This document shows, in pieces, positions 10,745 to 21,819 of a DNA stretch of 64,000 nt. Source of the DNA: Tetrapyrgos nigripes (taxonomy: Eukaryota; Basidiomycota; Agaricomycetes; Agaricales; Campanellaceae). The translations under genes and the position numbers were made by a program. The DNA is taken from the NCBI GenBank assembly GCA_013368315.1, contig JAACJM010000027.1:372001-436000 (forward strand), in the 5' to 3' direction. The notes beneath the pieces were generated by a model that saw only the letters and a list, made by a program, of their open reading frames with translations, was not told the DNA's origin and ran no database searches. Each line of letters opens with the position of its first letter. Within the stretch, counting starts at the first letter, position 1.

Positions 10745-12396
10745 ATGTCTACCGAATCCGAGCTCTTCTGCTCTGGATGCCCCATCTCATTCAACCACAT
10801 CAGTGCCATTGCCCAACACTGGATCAAAACTGACAAACCTGCTTGCCTTGAAGTTGTGAGAAAGGAAACAGAAAAGCTTCGACCTATCCCTTCTGGTCCG
10901 CACTAGGCACACAGACCTTGAAACAATGGCCGGCCCAAGGTATCAACTCAACCTCAGGGTTTTGCCCCAGCACCTACTAGTGTCGACGATGATGCTGTTG
11001 AGGAGTCTGTTCCTTTTGCGGGGGACTTCTTTGGCACTGATTATCATGAGGACGACTTTCCTGGTTTCTCTGGTGATGGAGATGCGATAGAGCCCACTGA
11101 ACCCGACACCGATATGATGGCAGTTGAGCCATGGGACCAGAAAGACCCAGAAATCCAATTGCTGACTCAATGGGCGATGACGACATGCCAACACCACCTC
11201 GCCACCCACCCAATATTCCTCTCCGTAAAGTTCCTGCTCATCGTGAAGGCATCCATGTAGTCAAATTTGGTCACCAGGCTGGGGCCCCAGTCTCTACTTC
11301 CATGGAACATACCCCCTACAACTCTAAAGATGGGTTCAAACAGTATCAGTCGATGGTTGACAGTGGTGTGGCCCCCTTTCATTCTCGTATGGATTGGGAG
11401 GTTGCACATTGGGCTAACATGCGGGGCACTGGTTCCACGGCCTTTGACAATTTGCTGGCTATTCAAGGGGTCTACCAATTATATTATATTTACTAACTAT
11501 CTTACAGGTTGACAAAGCGCTGGGGTTGTCTTTCTGGAACAGTCAGGAATTAAACCACATTGTTGATTCCATGCCAGCTTGTCAGCCGTCATTTACGAGG
11601 GAGGAGGTTGTCATTGCTGGAGAAGCCTTTGACCCCTACAAACGCGACATTATAGAGTGTATTCGGGCCCTGTATGGTAATGCCGACCATTGCAGGTACA
11701 TGTGCTTCACGCCTGAGCATCACTACGCTGACGCTGACCACACTGTTCGTCTTTTTCATGACTTCCACACTGGCAAGTGGTGGTGGAGTACACAGGTATG
11801 TTCCCTATTTCACTTTTGTCTTCATTCATGACTGAAATGTTGCTAGCAGAAAGTGGTTGAAGCTGATAAGCCAGGCGCTACTATCGTCCCTGTAATTCTC
11901 TCTAGTGATAAAACACAAGTCACCTTGTTTCAGAATAAATCTGCATATCCTGTTTACCTCACAATTGGGAATCTCCCAAAAGAGATTCGTGGAAAGCCTT
12001 CACAGCAGGGACAAGTCCTCCTCGCTTATCTCCCGACCTCTCGCCTCAAGCATATCAAGAACAAGGCCGCATGTCGTTGGGCAGTAGCCAACCTTTTCCA
12101 TGCGTGTATGAAGGACATCCTTTCTCCTCTCAACTCTGCTGGAAAAGAAGGTGTTAATATGAGGAGTGGAGATGGTGTTGTGAGATGTTGCCATCCTATA
12201 CTTGCAGCGTATGTTGGTGACTATCCAGAGCAAACCCTCGTCACTACTGCGTATTATGGGGGCTGTGCTTCTTGTGAAGCTGAGAAGAAGGACCTTGGAG
12301 AGTACCCTTGCCCACATCAGTATCGTGATATGGAGAAAGCTGTTAGTGCTGCGAAATCGATTGGCAGTGACGTGTGGGTGGAGAATTGTATAAAGG

Positions 12397-12404
12397 CCAA
12401 CATC
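12397..12404. repeat. hAT target site duplication, left copy
   Basis: CCAACATC immediately precedes the left TIR. It is identical to 14983-14990. Confidence 0.93.
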
Positions 12405-14982
12405 TAGTGTGCATGGCAACGGCAGCGAGTTCTGCCAAATGACAGCTGCCATCCTGCTGAAGGACATAGGCTGGCAGGCTGCTCGCAAGGATTTTTTGTG
12501 TATTTTCCGAAATGGGAACACTGGCCTGCAGCAAGACTAAATAAGTTTCGTTTTGTTCTACTAATTCAGCAATCCATGTAATAGATAGATATAAATATTC
12601 ATTTTTGCATCCCCAGCGTTACCTATCCTCTGATCTATCACTATGCCGGGCACAGGTGGTTCCAGTGTTCCAGAATTCATCTCGAACTACTTCTCTAAAG
12701 TAAAACAACTCGAAAACAAGTCTGGGCACAGTCTCTACAAATGCAACTTCTGCAATATTGAGCTCGAACATCATGACAACCGACTTCCGAAGCATATCTC
12801 AGATATCTGTTCCTGTTTGGACGCCACAGACGCCACTCGTGAAGAGGCCTCAAATTCCTCAAAGATCGTGGCTCTACCATTGCTAGACCCAGGAACAAGA
12901 AGCGTAAAGGAGAAGAAGGACCTCTCAACACCTTTTTTGATCATTCTCTTACTGCGTGAGAAGAAGAAGAAGCCGAAAAGCTACTGTTGTGTGGCTGGGT
13001 ATCTTCTAACCATACATTTCTATCCGTCAGTGACCCCTATTTCCTAAAATTCCTTCATGTTCTCTGTCCATCCTATTCTCCGCCAACACCATATGTGCTT
13101 CAGACTCGCGTCTTTGACTCAGAGGCAGCGCGAGTCAAGAAAGAGGAGATGGATGAATTAAAGGGGCGTATGAATATGACGCTTTTGATTGATGTTTGGG
13201 AAGATCTTCTGAAGCATAGTATCTATGGGACGGTGGCTTCCCAGGTCAATCAGGAACCAGTCGTACTGGCTTTGAATGATCTGACTGGGAAACGTGCTTC
13301 TGCAGATGGTGCATATGAATGTGCACTTTCATCTTTGAACAGCATGGGTCTTGGAGATGGGAGGAACTTCATTGCAGTCACCACAGATAATCCTACAACA
13401 ATGATATCTTTTCGTAACAAATTTGAGCACAAATTTCCATGGGTCATCACTCTCCCTTGCTTTCTCCATCAGCTCAACACGACTATTGGGGAGATATGCC
13501 TTTATCCAGCTATGAAGACTACCATTTCTCGTAGCACCCGAATCATCACCTTTTTCAATGGATCTCATTATTGGGGAGGCCAGCTCAAGGAGGAAGCAGC
13601 TCGACAAGGTATCACTTGTGGTTTTACCAAGAACTGCGAGTCTCGTTGGTATGCTCTGATTCTGCATTGCTGCAGTGTCAAGGGTTACCATTATCCTCTC
13701 GTCACTATTTGTTGCCGCCCGGATGCGAACGAAAAGGAAAATGGATTCTCCTGCATCAAAGCTGAGGTAATCGAAATTGTCCAGGCAACAACCACCTTCT
13801 GGAAACGGCTGGATCAGCTCATCAGGGTCACCAAGCCACTGGTTAATGCGATTGGGAATCTTGAGAGCCGAGAAGCCAATCTTGCTGACTGCATGCTAGA
13901 GATGATTCGATGTGCTCGTTTCATCTCTGAGATGAAGCTAGAGCAAGGAGATGATGCCAATTTTCTTGATAATGCGAAGACTGTTCTTAACAAACGTTTT
14001 CGGCGCATGAACACACCTATCCATTCCCTCGCCTTATTCTTACATCCTCTCTGCCAAAAGTTGGCCATATCTTATGAAGCTGGTGGTCGTGATTTGCAAT
14101 TCATGATTTCCGCTGCTTTAAAGCTCGCATCAAAGTGGAAATGGTCAGCCCGTGATGCTAAGGCCCTTGTAGAGAATATCAAGGATTATAATCTCTGCAA
14201 AGCTCCATTCATTGGTGGGACAAAGGATGGGAAGGCATACTGGGAATCCCTTTCTGTTGCATCGGATCAGGTACCCCTCAAGAAACTTGCTATCACAATT
14301 TTTCTCATTGTACCATCTTCATCTGATGTCGAGCGGCTTTTCTCGGATCTGGGAGGTATTCAGATGCCCAAGCGAAACAATCTGAACATCAATACCTTTG
14401 AAGATCTCGGAAAGATGTGTTGCAATCTCAGACAACATCATCATTCAGAACTATGAGCTCAGGGCAAATCTATTCGCCGTAAACATGGTCATATGCACAC
14501 AAAGACATCACCAGGAATCAATACAGCTATTGCTGAAGAAGGCTCGGTACCAGAGTCAGACAATTGGCAGGGTCCGCTTGAGGTGGATGAGGAGCAGGTT
14601 GAAGAGGAAGATGTTGAGGCATCGTTTGATAGTTTGGAGAAGGAGATTGAGGTAGAGAAAGATATAGAGTTGGAGTTGGAGTTGGAGGAGGAACTCACAA
14701 CTTTGGATATTGTTGAAGGGAAGCTTTATGACTTCAGTGAGCTCAAAAAGGTGGACAAGTGGGTGGAGCCTAAGGGCTTCAATGACGAGATTAATGTTTT
14801 GAATGATTCAGCAGATAATACATGGGATCTGAAAAGTTTATTGTGAGAATTAGGAATGTAAAGATTAAAATAGAATTTATCCTTGATTTTTTGCTGCCAT
14901 CCACCTGCCATCCACCTGCCATTCGCCAGCTCTGCCACCTGCCAAGCTGCCACAATCTCAAGACGACTTGCCATACACACTA
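12405..14982 (+). mobile_element. hAT DNA transposon inserted in the Plavaka gene
   Basis: The ends match as terminal inverted repeats: left TAGTGTGCATGGCAA, right (reverse complement) TAGTGTGTATGGCAA, 14 of 15 bases. An 8-bp target duplication CCAACATC lies at 12397-12404 and 14983-14990, as expected for hAT. The element is 2,578 bp long and carries one transposase gene in the plus orientation. Short CCACCTGCCA-type repeats cluster next to the right end (14896-14955), resembling subterminal transposase-binding sites. The intact ends and the interrupted host frame make this a secure call. Confidence 0.95.
12643..14846 (+). pseudogene. hAT transposase with BED-type finger and hATC domain
   Basis: The N-terminus (12643-12830) holds a BED-like zinc finger (CNFC, then H and C further on). 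The central catalytic region follows: an LLIDVWEDLLKHSIYGTVA segment, TTDNPTTM, the PCFLHQLNTTIG segment, then HYWGGQL and CESRWYALI. The C-terminal hATC dimerisation region reads PSSSDVERLFSDLGG (about 14310-14360). An acidic Glu/Leu tail ends at 14846. A stop (TGA) lies near 12958 and a second at 14454-14456; both are followed by in-frame coding, and a frame change or unspliced intron lies near 12810-12850. The family is common in Agaricomycetes. The gene looks recently inactivated and its ends are still intact. Confidence 0.85.
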
Positions 14983-14990
14983 CCAACATC
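14983..14990. repeat. hAT target site duplication, right copy
   Basis: CCAACATC immediately follows the right TIR. The Plavaka reading frame resumes at 14991. Confidence 0.93.
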
Positions 14991-16829
14991 AAACCAGTCC
15001 AGCATCCATTCTGGGAAGACCTCCCATATACCGACATTTTTTGCTCCATCACACCAGACCTTTTACACCAACTATACCAGGGAGTTATGAAGCATCTAAT
15101 TGAATGGTTGTCTCACATTTGTGGGAAGGATGAGATAGATGCCAGGGTACAGAGGCTACCGCCTAGCCATGGAATGCGCCATTTCCAGAGGGGAATTACA
15201 ACATTATCTCGTGTTAGTGGGGCAGAGCACAAGCAAATGTGTTCCTTCCTGCTTGGTGTTGTGATGGATATCCCCTCCCTTTCCATTCACCAGTCTCGCA
15301 AACTCTTGACGGCAACACGCTCCTTACTCGAATTCCTGTACATTGCGTCATTTCCATTTCATACGACGGAATCGCTACAGACTTTGGAGGCAGCGTTGGC
15401 CTGTTTCCACGACAACAAACAGATATTCGTGGACCTAGGTGCATGGGAGCATTTTAACCTTCCCAAACTTCATTCACTTATCCATTATCCACGAGCTATA
15501 CAGCTGTATGGTACCACCAACAACTACAGCACCGAGACAACGGAACACCTGCATATTGACTTTACCAAGGATGCTTACAACTCTACAAACCACAAGGATG
15601 AGTACTCGCAAATGACATTATGGCTTCAGCGTCATGAAAAAGTCGCATACCACACTACGTACTTGGAGTGGAGATGTGCACAACATCTTGACATCAGTCT
15701 TGTATTGGTCAACTCAGGTCCGGAATTACCGCTCGATGTCCGTTACGACTTTCCTGGTGCACAGCATACATTCCTCAACATGAAATGTACTTATCAGCAG
15801 AAGTTCACGAACAACCCAACAGTCAAATCTGTAGCTCTCACCAAGCTGGAGGATAGTGTCGACTCACGGGGATATGGCGCCTCGCAGTTCACAGATGCGT
15901 TGGCATGCTACATTGTGCAAGTTTGGGAGGTGAGTCTTGGACCAATTGATGTGGAGGAATATGGTTGAGTACAGGTTATACCGTTCTATTCGGTTCCTGT
16001 CTGGCACTCGATCAAATTTGTCAATGCAGATCTGTATGGCAAGGAGACTTTGGATGTACTTTCAGTGCATCCTCGGAGATATGGAGGCGATTTCAGTTTG
16101 ATGCTGCACTACTCAAGGTAACTGATGTGCTGTTGGAGGAGGAGGACCTGTTTACACGTACGATTCTTTTCTCTATATGATGGTCAGCATGACTAACTGT
16201 GTACCATGTAGATTTCTGTGTAGCTCGGGTCCGAGCTGTGTTTTCTATTTCAAAGAAGGACCTTCGGACTCTACTTCCTCCCAACATCCCTCCCTCAGAG
16301 CATTTGGCATATGTAGAATGGTTCACTAAATTTACTCGTAATCCAGAAGCTAGTACTGGTCTGTACCAAGTGAAACCCCAGCTCAAACACGATGGCACAC
16401 GGGCAGTCGCAGTCATTCCTGCTTCCATGATCAAGCATAGTGTACATCTCTTTCCGAAGTGGGGTGGATCTGTCGATGCATCATGGACTCAAGAGACTGT
16501 GTTAGACTTGTGCAGTACTTTTTATCTTAATCCTTTCCGCAATAATCATACCTATATCAACATAGGATAGTTCTTGGAAAAGAATGATAATCTTTCTTTT
16601 ACTCTGTAGTGACCTGATAATAAATGGAAATCACTAGAAATGTGCCTTATGAAATGCGCATTTGAGTAAATGTTCGTGAATTGATGAGGCTATCGGAGGT
16701 ATCAAAAATTTCGGGTAATGTTTGCTAAATTAGCCATAGACTGATTTCCTGATGGCCTTGGTCAGGTGCTGTTGGACTTAGGTTGTATTGGGCATTAGGT
16801 TTATTTTTTTCTCTGTTTGTTGTTTATCA

Positions 16830-16862
16830 GGTGACGAGGACGTCGCCATTTTTTTTTTAGTG
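16830..16862. repeat. CACTA-like terminus, probable right end of the Plavaka element
   Basis: Read from outside inward on the minus strand, the sequence is CACTAAAAAAAAAATGGCGA followed by CGTCCTCGTCACC. This is the CACTA start expected for the superfamily that includes Plavaka, 260-290 bp beyond the transposase stop. A weak partner, CACTATTGGCCTAGTCCCCC, lies at about 7828, but the flanking three bases do not match as a target duplication, so the left end is unresolved. Confidence 0.5.
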
Positions 16863-16866
16863 GGGG

Positions 16867-17005
16867 CACATGTAGTAGGGACATCTGTGAGGTTTCTGCT
16901 GGTTTAGCTGGTGTTTTTCCATGTTTGTTTGTAGCTTTAGCCTAGTTTCCTGTTGTAGTGGTAGACAATCTAGCACGTCTTGTGAGGCTTTCTCCAGCAG
17001 CAGAA
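16867..17005. repeat. Direct repeat, right copy
   Basis: This is the second copy of the 6392-6529 block in the same orientation, four bases after a CACTA-like terminus ending at 16862. Both copies end at the CTCCAGCAGCAG motif and then diverge. Confidence 0.8.
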
Positions 17006-17300
17006 GACATTGGGAGAGAGTCACGGTGGTAACAGTGAAGAAGCAGGTCATGGCACATGTCTAGACATTAATCAAGATTAATCAAGTGGCATGTAAGTGC
17101 CCTTTTATTATGAAAGAGTTGTGGGCCAGCACCCAGGCGTGGCGAGTATGAAAATAAATGAAATGAAAATAAAAATGAATCATGTAGGTTTTCTAACTTG
17201 CGAAGAGGATGAAAAAAGGCAGTGAGAGTTGCGGCCCAGAGCTTAATCATAGGGGCAAGTGATGGAAAAAGACAGACGGGGAAAATCAGGAGGCATTAAA

Positions 17301-17360
17301 CATAGCCACACACAGAAACTGAGTGTAGAAAACTCGTCCTCATTTTATTTGGCCTCGTAA
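17301..17360 (+). repeat. 60-bp dispersed repeat, copy 1
   Basis: This 60-bp unit starts CATAGCCACA and ends GGCCTCGTAA. Five related copies occur in this window: 17530-17589, 22168-22223, 25154-25166 plus 25775-25821 (split by an insertion), 57974-58029, and 61363-61422 on the opposite strand. Confidence 0.8.
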
Positions 17361-17529
17361 TACATCGTGTGGTGCGAACGGAATTTGCCAGCAGTAGGCA
17401 TGGCCGCCTGTTGCATCAGAACTAATATTTCTTTCCATCGGATCACACCAGGACAAAGCTAGAAACACAACCCCATGGATCACTCCAGTCCAAACCTGTT
17501 TATCGGACGGATAGACGGGACTGTTTAAG

Positions 17530-17589
17530 CATAGCCACAAGCAGAAGTCGAGTGTAATAAACTCAACCTCATTTCATTTGGCCTCATAA
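17530..17589 (+). repeat. 60-bp dispersed repeat, copy 2
   Basis: Same unit as 17301-17360, same orientation. The two copies flank 169 bp of unique sequence. Confidence 0.8.
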
Positions 17590-17735
17590 TTGCTGTTTGA
17601 TGAAGTGGTTAGATTATCATTTTGCTCCTCTGCCTGTTCTCTGCTAGCCTTAGGCAACCCCCTAGAATCAAAGCATCATTGATATATACCTCCATATACT
17701 TTGACATCTGTTTTACAGACTTCATCAAACAGCAA
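17590..17735. repeat. Inverted repeat with 17-bp perfect arms
   Basis: TTGCTGTTTGATGAAGT at 17590-17606 is the exact reverse complement of 17719-17735. The left arm abuts a 60-bp repeat copy. No target duplication is evident. It may be a degraded MITE. Confidence 0.6.
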
Positions 17736-19803
17736 GGTTCTGCCAATCCCACTGATTTTTCTCACAGCATGACTAAATGACACTGAAGAAGTATGCTTGA
17801 GGCTGCAGAATCAAAGTAACTGGCCAAATTGGACCAGGTATCCCAAAGACAATGAGTACACAAAAATTCTATCATTTAACCATTGACCTGAAGAATTGGC
17901 ACTAAATCAAGACATTGACAGGGAAAAGATTAGTTTTCTTTCATACCTAGTAAGCGGGCTAGTTTTTTCAACTATGAGCGCAGCCAAGGAGGAAATTCCA
18001 AGCAAGTAAGGGTTCTAGGGGTCAAAACTGGATTCTCCCACTGCACACTACACCAACTGCCCAAAAAAGCTTATAATGCGTACTGCACATGTCTCAAAAT
18101 CATATATTAGCTGTATAGTACCTCGGAATACAGAGAGATAGCACCAGGGAGCCTCACTGAAGGGCGGGAGCTCTGGCTGGGGCCACCTGCCCGAATCAGG
18201 ACATGGCCAGGTGTGGAGCAGGGATACATGTAAGAGTAGGAAATCAAAAGGGAATTGGCCATTAGCGGAAGAGCGAGCAGTGCTGCGCAGCAAGATAAGC
18301 TAGCATCATCTAAGTATGTTTTTGCAGCATGAACAGATGGTTTTAAAATGTCTGTGCATGTCATAAAGTATCATGTATTAGCAGCCTGTAGTACTGTAGG
18401 TGTATGCTCTATGTACTCCTTATTGGATTCCTGAAACAGTCTGGGCTGGGACAAGCAGGAGGGATTGTTTCTCGGGGGTTTTGGAGAGTGTCACAGTACA
18501 GTCCGACCTGTCACCCGAGTCGGACCTGAGGCTTACTAAGTAGAGCCATGGACCTTGGTACATTGTAGATGGTCCTCAGTATACCTGAGTGCTCCATGCA
18601 GCGAGCCTGTCAGAAAAATCCAAATCTGCTGATCAGGCCTGACTGAGTAATCAGTACATATCAGCGTTCGTGGTAAGGGTTGTCAGTGTTGATTAGGAGT
18701 GATTAGCACACATCAGGTCTTGCCAGGCATGAAGCTCAAACTGATCAGGCAGTAGAGGAACTTTGGATACCTCTGATAGCACCCTATTCCATCTGAGAAA
18801 TACTCCTAAGTCTACAGTGCTCTCGCATCAAATATTTGGGCCAAATCATTAGCTGCTGGTGTCAGGAACGCACCGCAAATTTATTGTGTATACAATCAGA
18901 TTCATCTCCCAATTCCAGTTCAACAAGACCCCACAAATGATCCAGTGATAGAGAGGACCATGGGCAGGCCAGGAAGTGGAGCAGAGTTGGAAATGGTGGT
19001 AGTGACAGTGATGATGCCGACGATGGCGAGCAGATATGCTCAAGCAAGACATCACGCCAAAATAATCACGGAGAAGCTTGCCATCACAAGTCCAAGTGAC
19101 GCAATTCTCTTCTATCAGAATAAGATTTTGAGACAGAGAGGCGTGCATACTTTGGGAGTCCAGCAATGCAATTTTCCAGCTGTTGCCAAAGGATTTGAGA
19201 AAGAGTATAATAGTGAAAAGTGATCTGGGGTCCAGGGTGTGGTGATTCATTTGAAACATTAAATATTATCACAAAGGTTGACAATAGATAGGGGTATGAA
19301 ACAGTAGTTGTCTGATACTTACTGCTAGCTGCTGCAGACCACATTATTAAAGGTTGATGCCTTAAAAGATTTCATGGAGATGGTGATTGAGCACCTTCGG
19401 TTATGCAAAAACTCTAGGTATGATCACAGGCTGTGCCATTTGAATTCTGTGGTTCTTGTTGGATTTTGTCAGCAGATCCTACATTGGTATGATTTTGGCG
19501 CATTCCTTGAAAAGCTGGAGAGGTAAAACATGGTAATCAGCACAGAAACGATGAACTTTACACAAGGTCACATCATCTGATGATGGCGTCGACACTGGCA
19601 GTACTTATTACTAGCTAGGGCTAGCCTACCCGAGTCCAGTGGTTACGCGTGTGGGAGGAGATGAGAACCTCAATATTTAGGTTTCGATAACTTCGTGTAT
19701 GGAAAGTACAAGTAACTGAGGCAAAACTGAGGAGATCTAACTAGGCCTGATCAGGCCAGAAATAAGGGGATATATTTCATGTAAACTCACTTTCTACTCT
19801 TGT

Positions 19804-19885
19804 CTGTGTGACGAAGTGGTAAGCAGTGAGGTGCTTACTAAGCACAGAATTCTGCTTGACGCGTGTTCAAACCTTGACAGTGCAA
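19804..19885 (+). repeat. Possible tRNA-derived SINE head
   Basis: GTGACGAAGTGGTAAGCAGTG resembles a pol III A box region, and GTTCAAACC about 50 bp further on fits the B box consensus (GWTCRANNC). The sequence between them does not fold as a convincing tRNA and there is no discriminator/CCA-proximal stem, so a functional tRNA gene is unlikely. Confidence 0.35.
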
Positions 19886-20060
19886 CACTAACTTGTAGAG
19901 TAATACTAACTAGAGTTGTACTACTGTAACTGACTGAGGTAAGTACGAAGGGTATATCTCTGTAAATCAAAGCCTGTGTCTATGATAAGACAAAGGGGAG
20001 AAATTTTTCAGACCTCTTGTGGAATTCCTCTGATTACCTCTTATTACCTCAATTATCCTG

Positions 20061-20080
20061 GTCAGCATGATCATGCTGAC
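20061..20080. repeat. Perfect 20-bp palindrome
   Basis: GTCAGCATGATCATGCTGAC equals its own reverse complement across 20 bases. Several CTGATCAG-type palindromic words occur in the preceding 1.5 kb (for example near 18630, 18740 and 19746). Confidence 0.85.
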
Positions 20081-20922
20081 AAACACAACTTTGACCTAAT
20101 GTCTATAATCAGCGGGCCCAATTGCTGAATAGCTCATCAGTTCTGATGTCCCATTATTAGCTGATATCATGATTCTGATTTTTCTGACACCAGTGTATGG
20201 ATACCTGGGGTTGTTTTGGTGGTAAATTTTTAAAAAGTGCTAGGGATGAACCAGAGCTTTTATAAACCCTTTTGCAGGGTTATGCCATGATTTTTATAAA
20301 ACACTCGCGTCATAGGGTGCTTCCCCGTCTTTCAGCGGTCTTAGATATCTGGCGACAACTTCGCTTGCATGGCAAATATTAGTTGGATTACCGGTCATAA
20401 GTGAGTCTATTTTCATCTTCATCAGCTTTTCAGCAAATTACTCATGGGCACTTGCAGCCGCTTGCACAAGCGCGTACAAGCTGTGTGAGTCCGTGAGTCG
20501 GTGAGTTAGCGAGCTGAGTCAGTTTTTCCGTGAGTTCACACGACACGCGGACTACGCGGACTACGCGCGTCTTCAAGCTACTGCAAGTTGTGATTAAAAC
20601 AGTTATTATTCATGAGGTATTCTACTCTGGCCTAAGTTTACTATACAACCAGTATGCTGATTAATGAAAAGGACTTTTTTTGTGGTAAAAGGGCTACAGT
20701 GAAGTGCATCATTATGTGCAAACTTTCAGGTGAGTGGGAAAGCGCCTGAAAGTTCTGAAAGTTCGTGAGTAAAAATGCCGGCTTGCTGACGTTTCAGTTT
20801 TCTTTTCTTCGCATATATGCGCGTTCTTGATTAATTTTCTACGGTGCCTATATAATTATCACCGCATACATACATCATTCGGTTTTCTGCTTACTAGTTA
20901 TCTCAAAAACTGTAACAAGTAT

Positions 20923-21819
20923 CTAGCAGGTTGGAGCCTCATACCAAACCTCGTCTTCTTCCAGCGAGTCTTCTTCCTCAGATCGCAGTTGCTCGGGGCA
21001 TTGCCGCTGTTGATAGCCCCTACGATCAGTCATTAATTGAGTCATTTTTCTGCCAATCGAATACGTGAATCCATTCGTACCTCGAACCAAGTCCAGAAGG
21101 AATAGGCTGTCTTGTGCCGGCGTTGTACTTCTTTCCTTTGAATTCAGTAACCACGTCTATGTTTAATGATTGTCAAACCAAATTTTGGAATCGACTGACC
21201 TTGTAGTGAACGTTGGGCTGCGGCTGGACGCTGAGCCTTAGGTTGAGGCTTCGAGTGTTTCCGAGCCGATTTCTGGTCTGTCCGGGGCGATGTCTGCTTT
21301 TCGAGATGAGACAGAATCACTGTTGGGGTAAAGTATGTGAAATTTACGTGCTATTAGACTGCAAACGAATCGAAATTACTTTGGATGACCTCCGGACTCG
21401 CATTATTCTCGGGTAATTCGAGCTCATAGTCAGCTTCGGCAACCTCCAAGCCTCTGATAGCAAAATGGTCGCAGTTTTGATAGAAGTTGTCTTCAAAAGA
21501 TGGCGAACATCAGTAAACATTGCCTGGAAGATCACAATGACAGTGCGCACCCTGGCCGGCTGGGCTAGTCGGATCTTGAACGTTGTCGCCGTTTGGCATC
21601 GCCTTCACGAACTCCGCTGCTTCAGTGAAGAATCCCGCATGGCCTGCGGTAAAAAGAGGTGAATTGATGAAACCGTTCATAAACATGCAGAGTCTAATTC
21701 TAACCTTTGGCCTGACTGTTTGCCATGGTTATCCTGCCACCTCTGAGTCGTTTTACAGAGTTTCCATCTGTGGCGAATGAATGACAACCACTGAATCCAA
21801 TTGACCGTTGGTCGCTCAT
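20923..21819 (-). CDS. Family gene A, small multi-exon protein of unknown function (longest copy)
   Basis: The inferred gene runs from an ATG at 21819 to a TAG at 20923 with about five short introns. Exon 1 encodes MSDQRSIGFSGCHSFATDGN and then SVKRLRGGRITM. Exon 2 begins GHAGFFTEAAEFVKAMPNGD; exon 3 encodes DNFYQNCDHFAIRGLEV and an acidic stretch; exon 4 begins ILSHLEKQ and is Lys/Gln/Pro-rich. The last exons encode VVTEFKGKKYNAGTRQP and an acidic C-terminus (SEEEDSLEEDEVW). The intron before DNFY has an ACTGAT branch-like site. Copies B and C end earlier. No enzyme motif was seen. Paralogue D carries an NLR-type N-terminal motif, so a link to NLR-like proteins is an inference. The last two introns are the least certain. 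Confidence 0.55.

Larger units (their letters stand above)
10745..16570 (+). pseudogene. Plavaka-type transposase, split by a hAT insertion
   Basis: The protein starts with a C2H2-like finger (CSGC...H..H, residues 9-25), an acidic FFGTDY-containing linker, and then the Plavaka core. Motifs seen include DWEVAHWAN, ELNHIVDSMP, YKRDIIECIRALYG, a TGKWWWSTQ segment, then LLHQLYQGVMKHLIEW, the TTNNYSTETTEHLHIDFTK stretch and a C-terminal HLFPKWGG region. Inferred introns are 11470-11507, 11796-11849 (54 bp), 15930-15974 and 16158-16211 (54 bp). A hAT element plus one TSD copy (12405-14990) interrupts the coding sequence; without it the frame reads straight through from KANI to KPVQHPFW. Independent damage includes stops at 10904 and 10919, a frame change near 11130-11165 and another near 16060-16100. 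Plavaka elements are CACTA-like DNA transposons common in agarics. The gene is now inactive. Confidence 0.85.
17006..20922. other. Non-coding repeat-bearing stretch
   Basis: No convincing gene was seen. A 92-codon plus-strand frame (18945-19223) and overlapping minus-strand frames have no recognisable domain. The stretch holds two 60-bp repeats, the 17590-17735 inverted repeat, the SINE-like segment and the 20-bp palindrome. A GTGAGTC/GTGAGTTAGCGAG run and a GCGGACTAC duplication lie near 20480-20570. Confidence 0.5.
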
